Notes under the pieces: model-generated
Databases searched by the model: none
What the model was told of the DNA's origin: nothing
Seen by the model: only the letters and a program-made list of their open reading frames with translations
Shown: one piece after another, positions 25,671 through 35,486 of the stretch
How the letters are laid out: the number at the start of each line of letters is the position of its first letter
How positions within the stretch are numbered: position 1 is the first letter of the stretch
Program-made: the position numbers and the translations under genes
Origin: Natronobacterium gregoryi SP2
GTDB taxonomy: Archaea > Halobacteriota > Halobacteria > Halobacteriales > Natrialbaceae
Assembly (NCBI RefSeq): GCF_000230715.2
Contig: NC_019792.1
Span: 620,001-684,000, forward strand
DNA length: 64,000 nucleotides
Direction: 5' to 3'

Positions 25671-27821
25671 ATGAGCAACGACGAGTTTCCGACGGACAGT
25701 CCAGCTGTCGTGACCTGTGGGTTGCCCTACGCTAACGGTGACCTACACGTCGGCCACCTGCGAACGTACGTCGGTGGCGACGCCTTCGCACGGGCCCTCG
25801 AGACGCTCGGCCAGCAGACGGCCTACGTCTGTGGCTCGGACATGCACGGGACGCCGGTCGCCGTCAACGCAGAGCAGGAGGGCGTCGATCCCGAGGAGTT
25901 TGCGCTGGAGTGGCACGAACAGTACGAGGAGACGTTTCCGAAGTTCAACGTCGACTTCGACAACTACGGCCACACCCACGACGAGACGAACACCGAACTC
26001 ACCCAGGAGATCGTCCGCACGTTAGACGAGGAAGGATACGTCTACGAAAAGGAGATCCAGGTCGCCTACGATCCCGACGCCGACCAGTATCTCCCCGACC
26101 GCTACGTCGAGGGGACCTGTCCCTACTGTGGCGAGAAAGCCCGTGGCGACGAGTGTGACGAGGGCTGTCAGCGCCACCTCGAACCTGGCGAAGTCGAGGA
26201 CCCGGTAAGTTCGATCACGGGCAACCCCGCGAAGTACCGCGAGCGTTCCCACAAGTTCTTCGAGGTCTCCGAGTTTGCCGACTTCCTCACGGAGTTTCTC
26301 GACGACTTAGAGGGGACTTCGAACGCGCAGAACCAGCCCCGGCAGTGGATCGAGGACGGTCTGCAGGATTGGTGTCTCACCCGCGACATGGAGTGGGGGA
26401 TCGACTACCCTGGCGAGGAGCAGCGGGACGTCGTCCTCTACGTCTGGGTCGATGCCCCGATCGAGTACATCTCGAGTACGAAACAGTACAGCGAGCGCGT
26501 CGGCACCGACGAGTACGACTGGGAGCAGGTCTGGAAGGGCGAGGGTGACATTGTCCACGTCATCGGCCGCGACATCATCCAGCACCACACGATCTTCTGG
26601 CCAGCGATGCTCGAGGGTGCAGGCTACAACGAGCCCCGTGGCGTCGCCGCGACTGGCTTCATCACGATCAACGGCAAGGGGCTCTCGACCAGTCGGAATC
26701 GTGCGATCTGGGCGAAGGAGTACCTCGAGGAGGGGTTCCACCCCGACTTGCTGCGGTACTATCTGACGACGACCGGCGGCCTCCAGCAGGACGTCGACTT
26801 CTCCTGGGACGCCTTCCAGGAGAAAGTAAACGGCGAACTCGTCGGCACGGTCGGCAACTTCTGGTATCGATCGCTGCTGTTTGCCTACCGCAACTACGAG
26901 GGCACGCCCGACGCGGACGTCTCGGAAGACGTCGAAAACCGGATCAACGGCGCGATCGAGGACGTTCGCGAGGCCGTCAACGACTACTCGCTGCGGGGCG
27001 TCGGCCAGGCTGGGACCCAGCTCGCGCAGTTCGGCAACGAGTACATCCAGCACCACGAACCCTGGAAGCTCACCGACGAGGAGAGCGAGGCGCGACGCGC
27101 CTCGGAAGAGCCGAGCGGCGACGAGCCGCGAGGCCCCGAGAAAGCAGCCCAGGTCATCCGCGACTGCGTCCAGATCGCCAAGGCCGTCGCGGTCCTCTTA
27201 GAGCCCATCGCCCCCGACAAGGCCCAGGGCCTGTGGGAGCAACTCGGCGAAGACGGCGATATCGCGGACGCTTCCCTCGAGGACGCCCTCGAGGCCCCGC
27301 CGCGGAACTTCGACGAACCTGGCGAACTCTTCGAGAAGATCGAGGACGACCGCGTGGCGGAACTCAACGAGAAACTCGAGGAACGGGTCGCTGCCGCGGC
27401 CGACGACGAAGACGAAGGCGAGGACGAAACCGAAAGCGACGACACCGATGCCGACGTATCCGATGGTATGGGAGACACGGACGACCTCGAGCCACTGGCC
27501 GAGGATCGCATCGGCTTCGAACAGTTCCAGGACCTCGACATGCGCGTCGGCCGTATCGAGACTGCCGAGGGTATCGAGGGCGCGGACGACCTCGCGCGTC
27601 TCGAGGTCGACATCGGCTTCGAGACCCGCCAGGTCGTCGCGGGCATCAAGCAACTGCACGACCTCGACGAACTGCCCGGCGAGAAGTGCATCCTGCTTGT
27701 GAACATGGAGCCCGCCGAACTGTTCGGCGTCGAGTCCAACGGGATGCTCCTCGCCGCGGGCGAAGAGGCGCACCTGCTGACGACCCACGGGGACGCCGAA
27801 GTCGGCGAGAAGGTAGAGTAG
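25671..27821 (+). CDS. metG: Methionyl-tRNA synthetase
   Basis: 716 aa. Class I catalytic core with the HIGH-type motif HVGHLRTYV, the zinc knuckle CPYCGEKARGDECDEGC (about residues 145-161) and the KMSKS-type loop GKGLSTSRN. An anticodon-binding helical domain follows (about 400-560), then an acidic linker (about 580-615) and a C-terminal EMAP/tRNA-binding domain (IGFEQFQDLDMRVGRIETAE to NGMLLAAGEE). The fused C-terminal domain gives extra tRNA affinity and is common in haloarchaea. It charges initiator and elongator tRNA-Met. Confidence 0.96.
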   Translation: MSNDEFPTDSPAVVTCGLPYANGDLHVGHLRTYVGGDAFARALETLGQQTAYVCGSDMHGTPVAVNAEQEGVDPEEFALEWHEQYEETFPKFNVDFDNYGHTHDETNTELTQEIVRTLDEEGYVYEKEIQVAYDPDADQYLPDRYVEGTCPYCGEKARGDECDEGCQRHLEPGEVEDPVSSITGNPAKYRERSHKFFEVSEFADFLTEFLDDLEGTSNAQNQPRQWIEDGLQDWCLTRDMEWGIDYPGEEQRDVVLYVWVDAPIEYISSTKQYSERVGTDEYDWEQVWKGEGDIVHVIGRDIIQHHTIFWPAMLEGAGYNEPRGVAATGFITINGKGLSTSRNRAIWAKEYLEEGFHPDLLRYYLTTTGGLQQDVDFSWDAFQEKVNGELVGTVGNFWYRSLLFAYRNYEGTPDADVSEDVENRINGAIEDVREAVNDYSLRGVGQAGTQLAQFGNEYIQHHEPWKLTDEESEARRASEEPSGDEPRGPEKAAQVIRDCVQIAKAVAVLLEPIAPDKAQGLWEQLGEDGDIADASLEDALEAPPRNFDEPGELFEKIEDDRVAELNEKLEERVAAAADDEDEGEDETESDDTDADVSDGMGDTDDLEPLAEDRIGFEQFQDLDMRVGRIETAEGIEGADDLARLEVDIGFETRQVVAGIKQLHDLDELPGEKCILLVNMEPAELFGVESNGMLLAAGEEAHLLTTHGDAEVGEKVE

Positions 27822-27851
27822 CGTCGTATCTCGTCGCCCTTTTTCCGCCCG

Positions 27852-30050
27852 TCAGAACGGGAGTCCGAGGAAATTCCAGTAGGCAAACAACCAGCAGAAC
27901 CCGGCCATCGAGAGGACGACGAGCGTGTAGTGAAGCCGGGACGGGAGTCCCCACCAGCGGTCGCGCCAGGCCTGTATCGTACAGATCGCTGCCAACACCG
28001 TTCCGACGGGGCCGACGATCGGTAGCAGCGAGACTACCTGGAAGCTCGGAGGTGGGCTGCTGAACAGCGTGTAGGGGTTGAACAGGAAGACGGCGACGGC
28101 CCCGAGGAGAAAGCCAAACAGCGACGCGATCGTCCCGCCGGCGAGCCAGCGTGCGCGAGTCGGTGAGAGCAGGGACGTGAGCGACGCCGCCGAGCCCGAG
28201 TTCGAGTCGGAGTCGGCAGGCGGTTCGGCACTCGTCTCTACGACGCGGTCGTCCTCGGCATCCGCCGCGGGTTCGCTGGCCGTCGCGTTCGTGTTAGCGC
28301 TCGAGTCCGATTCTCTGTCCCCGTCTCCGTTCTCGTCTCTGTCTCCGTCCGAGCCAGCCGCCGACCCGTCGGCACCGTCGTCACGAATCCACCGCCAGCC
28401 ACGCGCCAGCGGCCAGCCGACGACACCCGAGAGCATCCCGACGGCTGTCGCGCCCGCGAGGCCGGCGTGAACCGACAGCGACTCGTGGCTCGAGACGCCC
28501 TCGAAGGCCTGGTGGCCGACGAAGAGCCGCGTAATCTTCCCGTCGGTCGCGCCGAACGCGAGAGTTCCGTTCCCGTCCCGTTCCTCGAACACCAGCGAGT
28601 CGCGTTCGACCCATCGGTCCGGACCGCCGCCGAAGTCGGTGACGAGGTAGCCGTCGTCGTCGACGGTGACGTCGACGCTTCCCGCCTGCAGGGTCGAGGG
28701 GAGCCTCGCCATCGTCGATTCGGCGATCCGCGTTCCGCGATACGTTCCTGCGAGTTCGTCGGCCCGTTCGGGTCGTCCCTCCGGTTCCGGGGTGTCGTCC
28801 CCGGGATCGGTGGGGAGGAACTCCTCGAGAAACGCCTGCCGAAATGCGGGCGCGGCTTGCTGGCCGGTGTCCGTATTGTACGCGAGGACGACCCCGACGT
28901 CGGCCGCGGGCACGAACAGGAGGTCGGTGTAGAACGAGCCCGGAACGTGGCCGTTGTGCCAGAGCGTCCGTCCGTCGCCGTGGCTGTCCTCGAAGAGCCC
29001 GAACGCGATCCCGTCGATCGCCTCGTGGTGAGTGAACCACTGGTCGTGGAGTCGGTCGACCGTCTCTGCCTCGAGCACCCGTTCGTCGTCGACTTCGCCG
29101 TCGCCGAGGTGAGCGCGTGCCAGCCGTGCCACGTCGGTCACGGTCGCGGACAGCGAGCCCGCCGGAGCCAACTCGAGGGCGAGGCTGGGTGCTTCCATCG
29201 GCGTTCCCGTGAGGCTGCTGTAGCCGGTCGCGGCGTCGACGGCGAGGTCGTCGGGTAGTGGCTGTGCGAACGTCGATCGGTCCATCCCCAGCGGGTCGAG
29301 CAGTTCCCGTTCGACGTACTCCTCGAACGGCGTTTCCGTCACGTCGGCGACGACCTGTGCGGCGAGTGCCGTCCCGTAGTTCGAGTACGAGACGACCTCG
29401 CCGGGTGGACGAACGCGCTCGGGTCGTGCTTCGGACAGGACGGTCGGGAGCGGCCGGACGTCGGCGGGACCGTCGACCCAGGTCCCGCGGAATCGCTCCT
29501 CGAACCCGGCGGTGTGGGTCGCCAGGTGGGCCATCGTGATCGGTTCGTCGTCCGTCTCGGGGATCGAGACGGACGCGAGATAGCTGTTTACGTCCTCGTG
29601 GGGGTCGATCCGTCCGTCCTCGATCAGTTGCATTACGGCAGTCCAGACGAACGGTTTCGACACCGAGCCGAACCGGAACACCGTCTCGTCGGCCTCGACG
29701 GCCGTTTCGGACTCGGCGTCGGTCTCGCCGTACCCGTTTGTGAACACGACCTCGTCGCCGTGGACGACGGCGACCGCGGCACCGACGATGTCGTGGTCCG
29801 CGAGGTGGGTCTCCATCAGGTCGTCGACGAACGGTTCCAGGTCGTCGACCTCGAGGTCGATCTCGAGGTCGTCTGCCGAGAGTTCGTCGGTCCGTTCGGG
29901 GTCTCGCGTGCCGACCGTCTCGGACGGCCGGACGCGGTTTCCGTCGTCGCCGTCGGCTGCACCGCTGTCGTGACCGGCGAGAGCGCCGAGCCCGAAGAGG
30001 GAACCGCCCGCACCGGCGAGCAGTCGTCTGCGGGGAAGTCGTCGCGTCAT
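27852..30050 (-). CDS. Serine hydrolase (class C beta-lactamase fold) with C-terminal membrane domain
   Basis: 732 aa. Tat signal MTRRLPRRRLLAGAGGSLFG. The hydrolase domain (about residues 60-400) has the nucleophile motif SVSK in FRFGSVSKPFVW, the tyrosine motif YSNYG and the third motif HNGH in place of KTG. This is the penicillin-binding/esterase-like family with unknown substrate, acting outside the membrane. A second beta-rich domain follows, one helix near 565, a long low-complexity acidic stretch (DGDRDENGDGDRESDSSANT) and three to four membrane helices at the end. Divergent from a winged-helix regulator, with a palindrome between. Confidence 0.85.
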   Translation of the reverse strand: MTRRLPRRRLLAGAGGSLFGLGALAGHDSGAADGDDGNRVRPSETVGTRDPERTDELSADDLEIDLEVDDLEPFVDDLMETHLADHDIVGAAVAVVHGDEVVFTNGYGETDAESETAVEADETVFRFGSVSKPFVWTAVMQLIEDGRIDPHEDVNSYLASVSIPETDDEPITMAHLATHTAGFEERFRGTWVDGPADVRPLPTVLSEARPERVRPPGEVVSYSNYGTALAAQVVADVTETPFEEYVERELLDPLGMDRSTFAQPLPDDLAVDAATGYSSLTGTPMEAPSLALELAPAGSLSATVTDVARLARAHLGDGEVDDERVLEAETVDRLHDQWFTHHEAIDGIAFGLFEDSHGDGRTLWHNGHVPGSFYTDLLFVPAADVGVVLAYNTDTGQQAAPAFRQAFLEEFLPTDPGDDTPEPEGRPERADELAGTYRGTRIAESTMARLPSTLQAGSVDVTVDDDGYLVTDFGGGPDRWVERDSLVFEERDGNGTLAFGATDGKITRLFVGHQAFEGVSSHESLSVHAGLAGATAVGMLSGVVGWPLARGWRWIRDDGADGSAAGSDGDRDENGDGDRESDSSANTNATASEPAADAEDDRVVETSAEPPADSDSNSGSAASLTSLLSPTRARWLAGGTIASLFGFLLGAVAVFLFNPYTLFSSPPPSFQVVSLLPIVGPVGTVLAAICTIQAWRDRWWGLPSRLHYTLVVLSMAGFCWLFAYWNFLGLPF

Positions 30051-30086
30051 GGACCATCAATTGTCGTGACAGCACAATATGCATTT

Positions 30087-30104
30087 GGAGTAATATTTTA
30101 CTCC
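30087..30104. promoter_or_regulatory. Palindromic operator between hydrolase and winged-helix regulator
   Basis: GGAGTAA-TATT-TTACTCC, a perfect 7-bp inverted repeat around an AT-rich centre that also looks like a TATA box. It lies 20 bp before the regulator start (30125) and 37 bp before the hydrolase start (30050), so a dimer bound here could control both promoters. Confidence 0.6.
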
Positions 30105-30124
30105 AGAAGATGTGGCTCGAGACG

Positions 30125-31033
30125 ATGAGCGACGAGCAACACGGGCAACGCCCGCGACTCGCCGAGCGCCCGGCCGACCCGTTCAAAGCGCTCGGCAACG
30201 AGACGCGCCTCGAGATTCTCCGGGTGCTGTACGACCGAGGGCAAGCGAATGGGGAACCGACGACTACAGTCACACCGTACTCGGAGCTTCGAGGTGCCGT
30301 CGGTATCGAGGACAAGGGAAACTTCAACTACCATCTTCGCCAACTCGACGACAGGTTTCTCGAGCGCGACGACGACGGCTACCGGCTCACGTTCGCTGGC
30401 TTCGAGATCGTGAAGGTGATCGACCTCGATGCCTGGCGCTCCCACGAGCCGTGTGGCCCGACGACGATCGCGGACGACGCGGACGAGAGTGCACCGCTGA
30501 CGGCGGTCTACGAGGATAGCGTCGTACAGATTCGGCGTGGCGACGAGACGCTGTACGCCCACGCCGTCAGACCCGCTGGTGCGGCCGATCGGGGGCTGGA
30601 ACTGCCACGGCTCCTCGAGGTCGCAGCGACGCTGTGGCGACACACGGTCGAGCAGTTTCTCGCGGGGATCTGTCCGTACTGTCAGGCGACTGTCGAGCGG
30701 TCGGTGACCGTAAACGACGAGGGTGACGGCGACACGTCGTGGACGTACACCTTCGATGCGAGTTGTGTCGAGTGTGGGCCACTCGGCGGCTCGCACGTCG
30801 GCGTGGTCCCCATCACCCATCCGGGCGTGATCTCGTTTTGCTGGGCGCGCGGGGTCGACGTCACCGAGCGGCCAGCGTGGGAACTGCCGTTCGTCGACGA
30901 CACGGCGGTCACAGCGGTCGCCGAGGACCCGGTCGAACTCCGCGTCGACGTCGAACTCGAGGGTGATCGACTGGCTATGTTCGTCGACGAAAACGCAACG
31001 ATCCTCGATCTGCAACAGGAGATCGGCGAGTGA
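30125..31033 (+). CDS. ArsR-like winged-helix transcriptional regulator with zinc-ribbon region
   Basis: 302 aa from ATG 30125 (an ATG at 30110 adds five residues but is too close to the palindrome for a leaderless start). The N-terminal winged helix is DPFKALGNETRLEILRVLYD then NFNYHLRQLDDRFLERDDDG. The C-terminal half carries a possible zinc site, CPYCQA (about residue 185) with SCVECGP (about 215), and a beta-rich ligand region. This regulator family is widespread in haloarchaea. It is divergent from the serine hydrolase, its likely target, and autoregulation through the palindrome at 30087-30104 is plausible. Confidence 0.82.
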   Translation: MSDEQHGQRPRLAERPADPFKALGNETRLEILRVLYDRGQANGEPTTTVTPYSELRGAVGIEDKGNFNYHLRQLDDRFLERDDDGYRLTFAGFEIVKVIDLDAWRSHEPCGPTTIADDADESAPLTAVYEDSVVQIRRGDETLYAHAVRPAGAADRGLELPRLLEVAATLWRHTVEQFLAGICPYCQATVERSVTVNDEGDGDTSWTYTFDASCVECGPLGGSHVGVVPITHPGVISFCWARGVDVTERPAWELPFVDDTAVTAVAEDPVELRVDVELEGDRLAMFVDENATILDLQQEIGE

Positions 31034-31046
31034 CGACCGCAATCGA

Positions 31047-32765
31047 TCAGAACAGCCCCGTCACCGTCCCGTCGTCCTCGAGATCCATCTCGAGTGCCGC
31101 CGGCTCGGACGGCAGACCGGGCATCGTGAGTACGTCGCCGGTTAGCGCGACGACGAAGCCCGCACCCGCGGAGGGACGCAGTTCGCGAACTGTCAGCTCC
31201 CATCCTTCCGGCGCGCCGTTTTTCGACGAGTCGTCGCTGAAGGAGTAGGGCGTCTTCGAGAGGCAGACCGGAGCCGTCTCGAGGTCGACGCGCTCGAGGC
31301 GTTCGAGGTCGTCTCGAGCGTCGGCGGTGAACGTGACGCTGTCGGCACCGTAGACCTCCGTCGCGACAGTCCGGATCTTCTCCTCGACGGGCGCGTCCTG
31401 TTCGTACAGTGGGCTGAACTCGTCGTCGTGGGCGTCGATTGCGGCGTCGATGGCCTCCGCGAGGTCGATGCCGCCCTCGCCGCCGTCACGGTGGACGGTC
31501 GATTCTGCCGCCCGAACGTCGAGGTCGTCGTGGCAGTGCTCGAGGATGGCGTCGACTTCCTCGTCGGTGTCGCCGGGGAAGCGGTTAACCGCGACGACGA
31601 CGGGGACGCCGTACTTCTGCAAGACGGAGACGTGTCGGTCGAGGTTCTCGAAGCCGGCACGGACCGCCTCGACATCTGGCTCCTCGAGCGCGTCGAATTC
31701 GACGGGCCACATGTCTTTCCCGTGGCACTTCAGCGCGCGGACGGAGACGACGAGCGTCGCGGCGGCGGGCTGGAGGTCGGCTGCGGGAGCGACGATGTCG
31801 AAGAACTTCTCGGCGCCGAGATCCGCGCCGAAGCCGGCCTCGGTAACGACGTAGTCGGCCAGTGCGCCGCCGATCTTGTCGGCGACGATCGAGTTCGTCC
31901 CGTGGGCGATGTTCGCGAACGGGCCGCCGTGGACGAACGCCGGCGTCCCCTCGATCGTGCCGACGACGTTGGGCTGGAACGCGTCTTTGAGCAAGACTGC
32001 GACCGCGCCGGTGACGCCGAGGTCGTCGACGGTCACCGGCTCGTCGTCGACGTCGTAGGCGACGACGATCCGGCCGATCCGTTCTTTGAGGTCGGCGACG
32101 CTATCGGCGAGACAGAGGACGGCCATCAACTCTGAGGCCGCGGTGAGGACGAACCCACCCTCGCGTGGTTTCCCGTTGGTCGAGCCGCCGAGGCCGACGA
32201 CGAGCTCCCGCAGCGCGCGGTCGTTGGCGTCGATCGCTCGCGGCCAGACGACCTCGGTGACGTCGATCCCCTCGTCGTTACCCTGGTGGACGTGGTTGTC
32301 CAGCGTCGCCGAAATGAGGTTGTGTGCCGACGTGATGGCGTGTAAGTCGCCCGTGAAGTGGAGGTTGATGTCCTCCATCGGGAGCACCTGCGAGTAGCCA
32401 CCACCGGCCGCGCCGCCCTTGATGCCGAAGACGGGGCCGAGCGACGGCTCCCGGACTGCTGCGACGGCCGACTTTCCGAGCCGATCGAACGCCTGGGCGA
32501 GCCCGACGTTCGTCACCGTCTTCCCCTCGCCGCGTGGCGTCGGCGTCATGCCCGTGACGAGGACGTATCGGGCGTCGGCCGCCCCTCGATTTGTCAGCTC
32601 GTGGGTCGTCTCGGGTGCGAGTTTGACGACGTGGTCGCCGTAGGGCTCGAGGTCTTTCGGCTCGAGTCCGAGCGGTGCGACGACGTCTTCGATCGGCGTT
32701 TTCTCGGCAGTACGGGCGATTTCTGCGTCCGATGCGATCGGTTCGTCCGAGGATGGTGTGGTCAT
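31047..32765 (-). CDS. fhs: Formate-tetrahydrofolate ligase
   Basis: 572 aa from ATG 32765 (an upstream in-frame GTG at 32801 is less likely). It uses ATP to join formate to tetrahydrofolate, giving 10-formyl-THF. Family blocks: TPTPRGEGKTVTNVGLAQAF (P-loop-like ATP site), EPSLGPVFGIKGGAAGGGYS, DINLHFTGDLHAITSAHNLI, GPFANIAHGTNSI and TEAGFGADLGAEKFFDI. Length is normal. It is divergent from a formate dehydrogenase alpha subunit, so the two likely share formate as intermediate. Confidence 0.95.
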   Translation of the reverse strand: MTTPSSDEPIASDAEIARTAEKTPIEDVVAPLGLEPKDLEPYGDHVVKLAPETTHELTNRGAADARYVLVTGMTPTPRGEGKTVTNVGLAQAFDRLGKSAVAAVREPSLGPVFGIKGGAAGGGYSQVLPMEDINLHFTGDLHAITSAHNLISATLDNHVHQGNDEGIDVTEVVWPRAIDANDRALRELVVGLGGSTNGKPREGGFVLTAASELMAVLCLADSVADLKERIGRIVVAYDVDDEPVTVDDLGVTGAVAVLLKDAFQPNVVGTIEGTPAFVHGGPFANIAHGTNSIVADKIGGALADYVVTEAGFGADLGAEKFFDIVAPAADLQPAAATLVVSVRALKCHGKDMWPVEFDALEEPDVEAVRAGFENLDRHVSVLQKYGVPVVVAVNRFPGDTDEEVDAILEHCHDDLDVRAAESTVHRDGGEGGIDLAEAIDAAIDAHDDEFSPLYEQDAPVEEKIRTVATEVYGADSVTFTADARDDLERLERVDLETAPVCLSKTPYSFSDDSSKNGAPEGWELTVRELRPSAGAGFVVALTGDVLTMPGLPSEPAALEMDLEDDGTVTGLF

Positions 32766-32953
32766 GCGACGACATTCGAAGCAGTCTGGGTCAAATACCA
32801 TCCCCGACTATCACGATCTGGGAACATCTGTGTCGGTTGACCGTCAGATACGAGACCGGGCAACGAAAGAGGGGTCAGTGACGCCGATATCGCATTGTCG
32901 AAGACTCGGAATCGGAGGCATACTTAACGTCGGGCCCGGTTCAACTCTCGCGT

Positions 32954-35062
32954 ATGGGAACTGCCGACGATCCGCCGAGTCCGTTTCTCGGGTCAGCCGC
33001 CGAGAACGGAGACTCGGGTACCGAGGCCGAATCCGCGTTCGACTCCCAGAAGAGCATCTGTCCGTTCTGTGGCGTCGGCTGTGGCATCCGACACGGCAAC
33101 CGCGACAAGGCCACCGGCTGGGCGGGATCGGTCAACCGCCGCGGTGAAGTGTGCCCGAAAGGCGTCGCCGCGTTCGAACCCGTCCGTAGCGCGGACAGGC
33201 TCGTTCGGCCACTCGTCTACGAGTCCGGGACGCACGTGACCGCGCCGTGGGACGAGGCACTCGACCGCCTCGAGTCGGGTATCCGCACCGCCGTCGACGA
33301 ACACGGCCCAGAAGCCGTCGCCTGCTTCGCTTCCTCGAGTTGCACCAACGAGGAGAACTACCTGGTCCAGAAGATCGCTCGCGCGCTGGGGACGAACAAT
33401 ATCGACAACTGTGCGCGGCTCTGTCACGCCTCGACGGTCGCCGCGATGGTCGAGCGGTTCGGGGCCGGCGCGATGACAAACACGCTCGAGGACGTCGGCG
33501 AGGCGGACGTCTTTCTCGTCTGTGGTGCAAATCCGGCTGCACAGCATCCGATCGCGTTTCAGTCGTATCTCGCACCCGCCGTCGACGACGGAACGACGCT
33601 GCTCCACGTCGATCCCCGCGAGACCGAGACGACGAGCAAGGCGGACGTTCACCTCCCCGTCACGCCGGGCTACGACATCCCACTGTTGAACGCGATGGCG
33701 AAAGTCGTCGTGGGGGAGGGGCTGGTCGACGAGGCGTTTCTCGACGACCGCGCCGACGGCCGCGAGGCGTTCGAGGCCCACCTCGAGGACGTCGACGTCG
33801 AGGCGAACGCGCGGGAAGCGGGCGTCGACCCGGACGACCTGCGGGAGGCGGCCCGGGCCTACGGCGAGGCCGACCGCGCTGCCGCGTTTACGGGGATGGG
33901 GATGAGCCAGCACCACTGCGGGACAGACAACGTCCACGCGCTGATCAACCTCGCCGTCCTCACCGGTAACGTCGGGAAACCCGGTACCGGAATCAACCCG
34001 CTGCGGGGACAGAACAACGTCCAGGGTGCGAACGACGTGGGCGCACGCCCGGGCGATCTGCCGGGATACGACGCCGTAACCGACGCCGACGCTCGCGAGC
34101 GCTGTGCCGACGTCTGGGGATTCGAGCCGCCCGCCGAACCCGGCCGCACGCAGGTCGAGTGGACTCGCTCGGTCGGCGAGGACAACGGGATTCGCGCTGC
34201 CGTCGTCTTCGGCGAGAATCCCGCCGTCACCGAACCGAACGCCAGCGAGGTCGCCGACGCGCTCGCGGATCTTGACTTCTTGGCGGTCATCGATCTCTAC
34301 GAGACCGCGACCGCAGAACTCGCCGACGTCGTCCTCCCCGGCAGCGCCTGGGCCGAAAAAGCAGGCACAGTCACGAACACCGATCGCCGTGTCCAGCGGA
34401 TGCGCCCGGCCGCCGAACCCCCTGGCGAGGCGCGTCGCGACCTCGAGATTCTCCAGGCGGTCGGGCGACGGCTCACCGACCTCGGGTTCGAGTACGACGG
34501 TCCCGCGACTGTCTTCGACGAACTGACGGAGGTGGCGCCGATCTACGGCGGGATGTCCTACGAGGAGATCGGTGAGGAGTACCAGCGATGGCCCTACCCC
34601 GACGGTGCGAACGAAGGGGTGGACGTCCTCCACACAGCAGCGTTCGCGAACGGTGACCGCCGGACGGAACTCGCTCCCGTCGACCACGTCCCGCCGGCCG
34701 ACGACCTCGAGGACGACCAGCTCGTGTTGACGACGGGCCGCGTGCTCCAGCACTTCAACAGCGGCGCACTCACCCGGCGGTCGGGGACGCTGATGCGACT
34801 GCGCGGCGAGGACGTCGTCCAGATCCACCCCGACGACGCCGCCGAGCGAGGGATCGACGACGGTGACGAGGTACAGCTCTCGAACGACCGCGGGAGCGTG
34901 ACCGTCTCCGCCGAGGTGACGGCGGCGATCACGTCCGGAACGGTCTTTACCACGTTCCACTACGCGGAACCGCTGATCAACGTCCTGACTGGCGACGCGC
35001 TCGATCCGGTAGCGAAGATTCCGGAGTACAAACACAGCGCAGTGACCGTCGAGTCGACGTAA
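32954..35062 (+). CDS. Formate dehydrogenase alpha subunit (molybdopterin oxidoreductase)
   Basis: 702 aa. The N-terminal 4Fe-4S site is CPFCGVGCGIRHGN with the later Cys of GEVCPKG. The catalytic region NNIDNCARLCHASTVAAM has cysteine where many formate dehydrogenases have selenocysteine. Molybdopterin-binding blocks MGMSQHHCGTDNVHALINLA, LRGQNNVQGANDVGA and the C-terminal TTGRVLQHFNSGALTRRSGT are present. No Tat signal and no extra N-terminal ferredoxin domains, so it is cytoplasmic. No beta subunit is adjacent, so the electron acceptor is unknown. Close relatives include assimilatory nitrate reductases, but the active-site block favours formate. Confidence 0.88.
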   Translation: MGTADDPPSPFLGSAAENGDSGTEAESAFDSQKSICPFCGVGCGIRHGNRDKATGWAGSVNRRGEVCPKGVAAFEPVRSADRLVRPLVYESGTHVTAPWDEALDRLESGIRTAVDEHGPEAVACFASSSCTNEENYLVQKIARALGTNNIDNCARLCHASTVAAMVERFGAGAMTNTLEDVGEADVFLVCGANPAAQHPIAFQSYLAPAVDDGTTLLHVDPRETETTSKADVHLPVTPGYDIPLLNAMAKVVVGEGLVDEAFLDDRADGREAFEAHLEDVDVEANAREAGVDPDDLREAARAYGEADRAAAFTGMGMSQHHCGTDNVHALINLAVLTGNVGKPGTGINPLRGQNNVQGANDVGARPGDLPGYDAVTDADARERCADVWGFEPPAEPGRTQVEWTRSVGEDNGIRAAVVFGENPAVTEPNASEVADALADLDFLAVIDLYETATAELADVVLPGSAWAEKAGTVTNTDRRVQRMRPAAEPPGEARRDLEILQAVGRRLTDLGFEYDGPATVFDELTEVAPIYGGMSYEEIGEEYQRWPYPDGANEGVDVLHTAAFANGDRRTELAPVDHVPPADDLEDDQLVLTTGRVLQHFNSGALTRRSGTLMRLRGEDVVQIHPDDAAERGIDDGDEVQLSNDRGSVTVSAEVTAAITSGTVFTTFHYAEPLINVLTGDALDPVAKIPEYKHSAVTVEST

Positions 35063-35080
35063 GCCACTGCGGCTTCGGCC

Positions 35081-35368
35081 TCAGATCTCGTCGACCAGGT
35101 GGGCGAACTCGTCGGTTTCGACGGCCGCCATCGTCTGGCCGTCGAGTCCGTGCCGGCGAAGCGTCAGTGCGGCTTTGAACGCTCCCTCGCGATCGTCGGC
35201 TTCGAAGACCACGAGAAAGTCCTGTTCGCCGAGAATAGCGTAGGAATCCACGAGGTCGGCGTCGTGTTCTGCAAACTCCGTCCTGATCTCACCCCAGATC
35301 GACGCGAGTTCCTGTGTGTTCTGGACGTCGCGATCCGCGAGTTCGATGAGCGAGACGTACCTGTTCAC
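35081..35368 (-). CDS. GYD-domain protein
   Basis: 95 aa from GTG 35368. NRYVSLIELADRDVQNTQEL then SYAILGEQDFLVVFEADDRE and LRRHGLDGQTMAAVETDEF match the small ferredoxin-like GYD family, of unknown function. The open frame continues far upstream on this strand, antisense to pyruvate kinase, but only this part has protein-like content. It ends 19 nt from the convergent fdh-like gene. Confidence 0.75.
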   Translation of the reverse strand: MNRYVSLIELADRDVQNTQELASIWGEIRTEFAEHDADLVDSYAILGEQDFLVVFEADDREGAFKAALTLRRHGLDGQTMAAVETDEFAHLVDEI

Positions 35369-35486
35369 GCTCGAGTTGGAGACGACCACGCGGAAAACGA
35401 TTGGCGTGGCACGAGACGGCCAGCAAAGTAGACTCAAGACCGAGTAAACCACCGGCCTTTTGACTGTGCTCGAGGTAGCTCGAGTC

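Noticed and set aside
28381-30327. 648-codon arginine-rich frame over the serine hydrolase gene
   Set aside because: Alternate-frame shadow; composition is extremely basic, unlike haloarchaeal proteins.
32993-35035. 680-codon minus-strand frame opposite the formate dehydrogenase gene
   Set aside because: Antisense shadow of a gene with unmistakable molybdopterin motifs.
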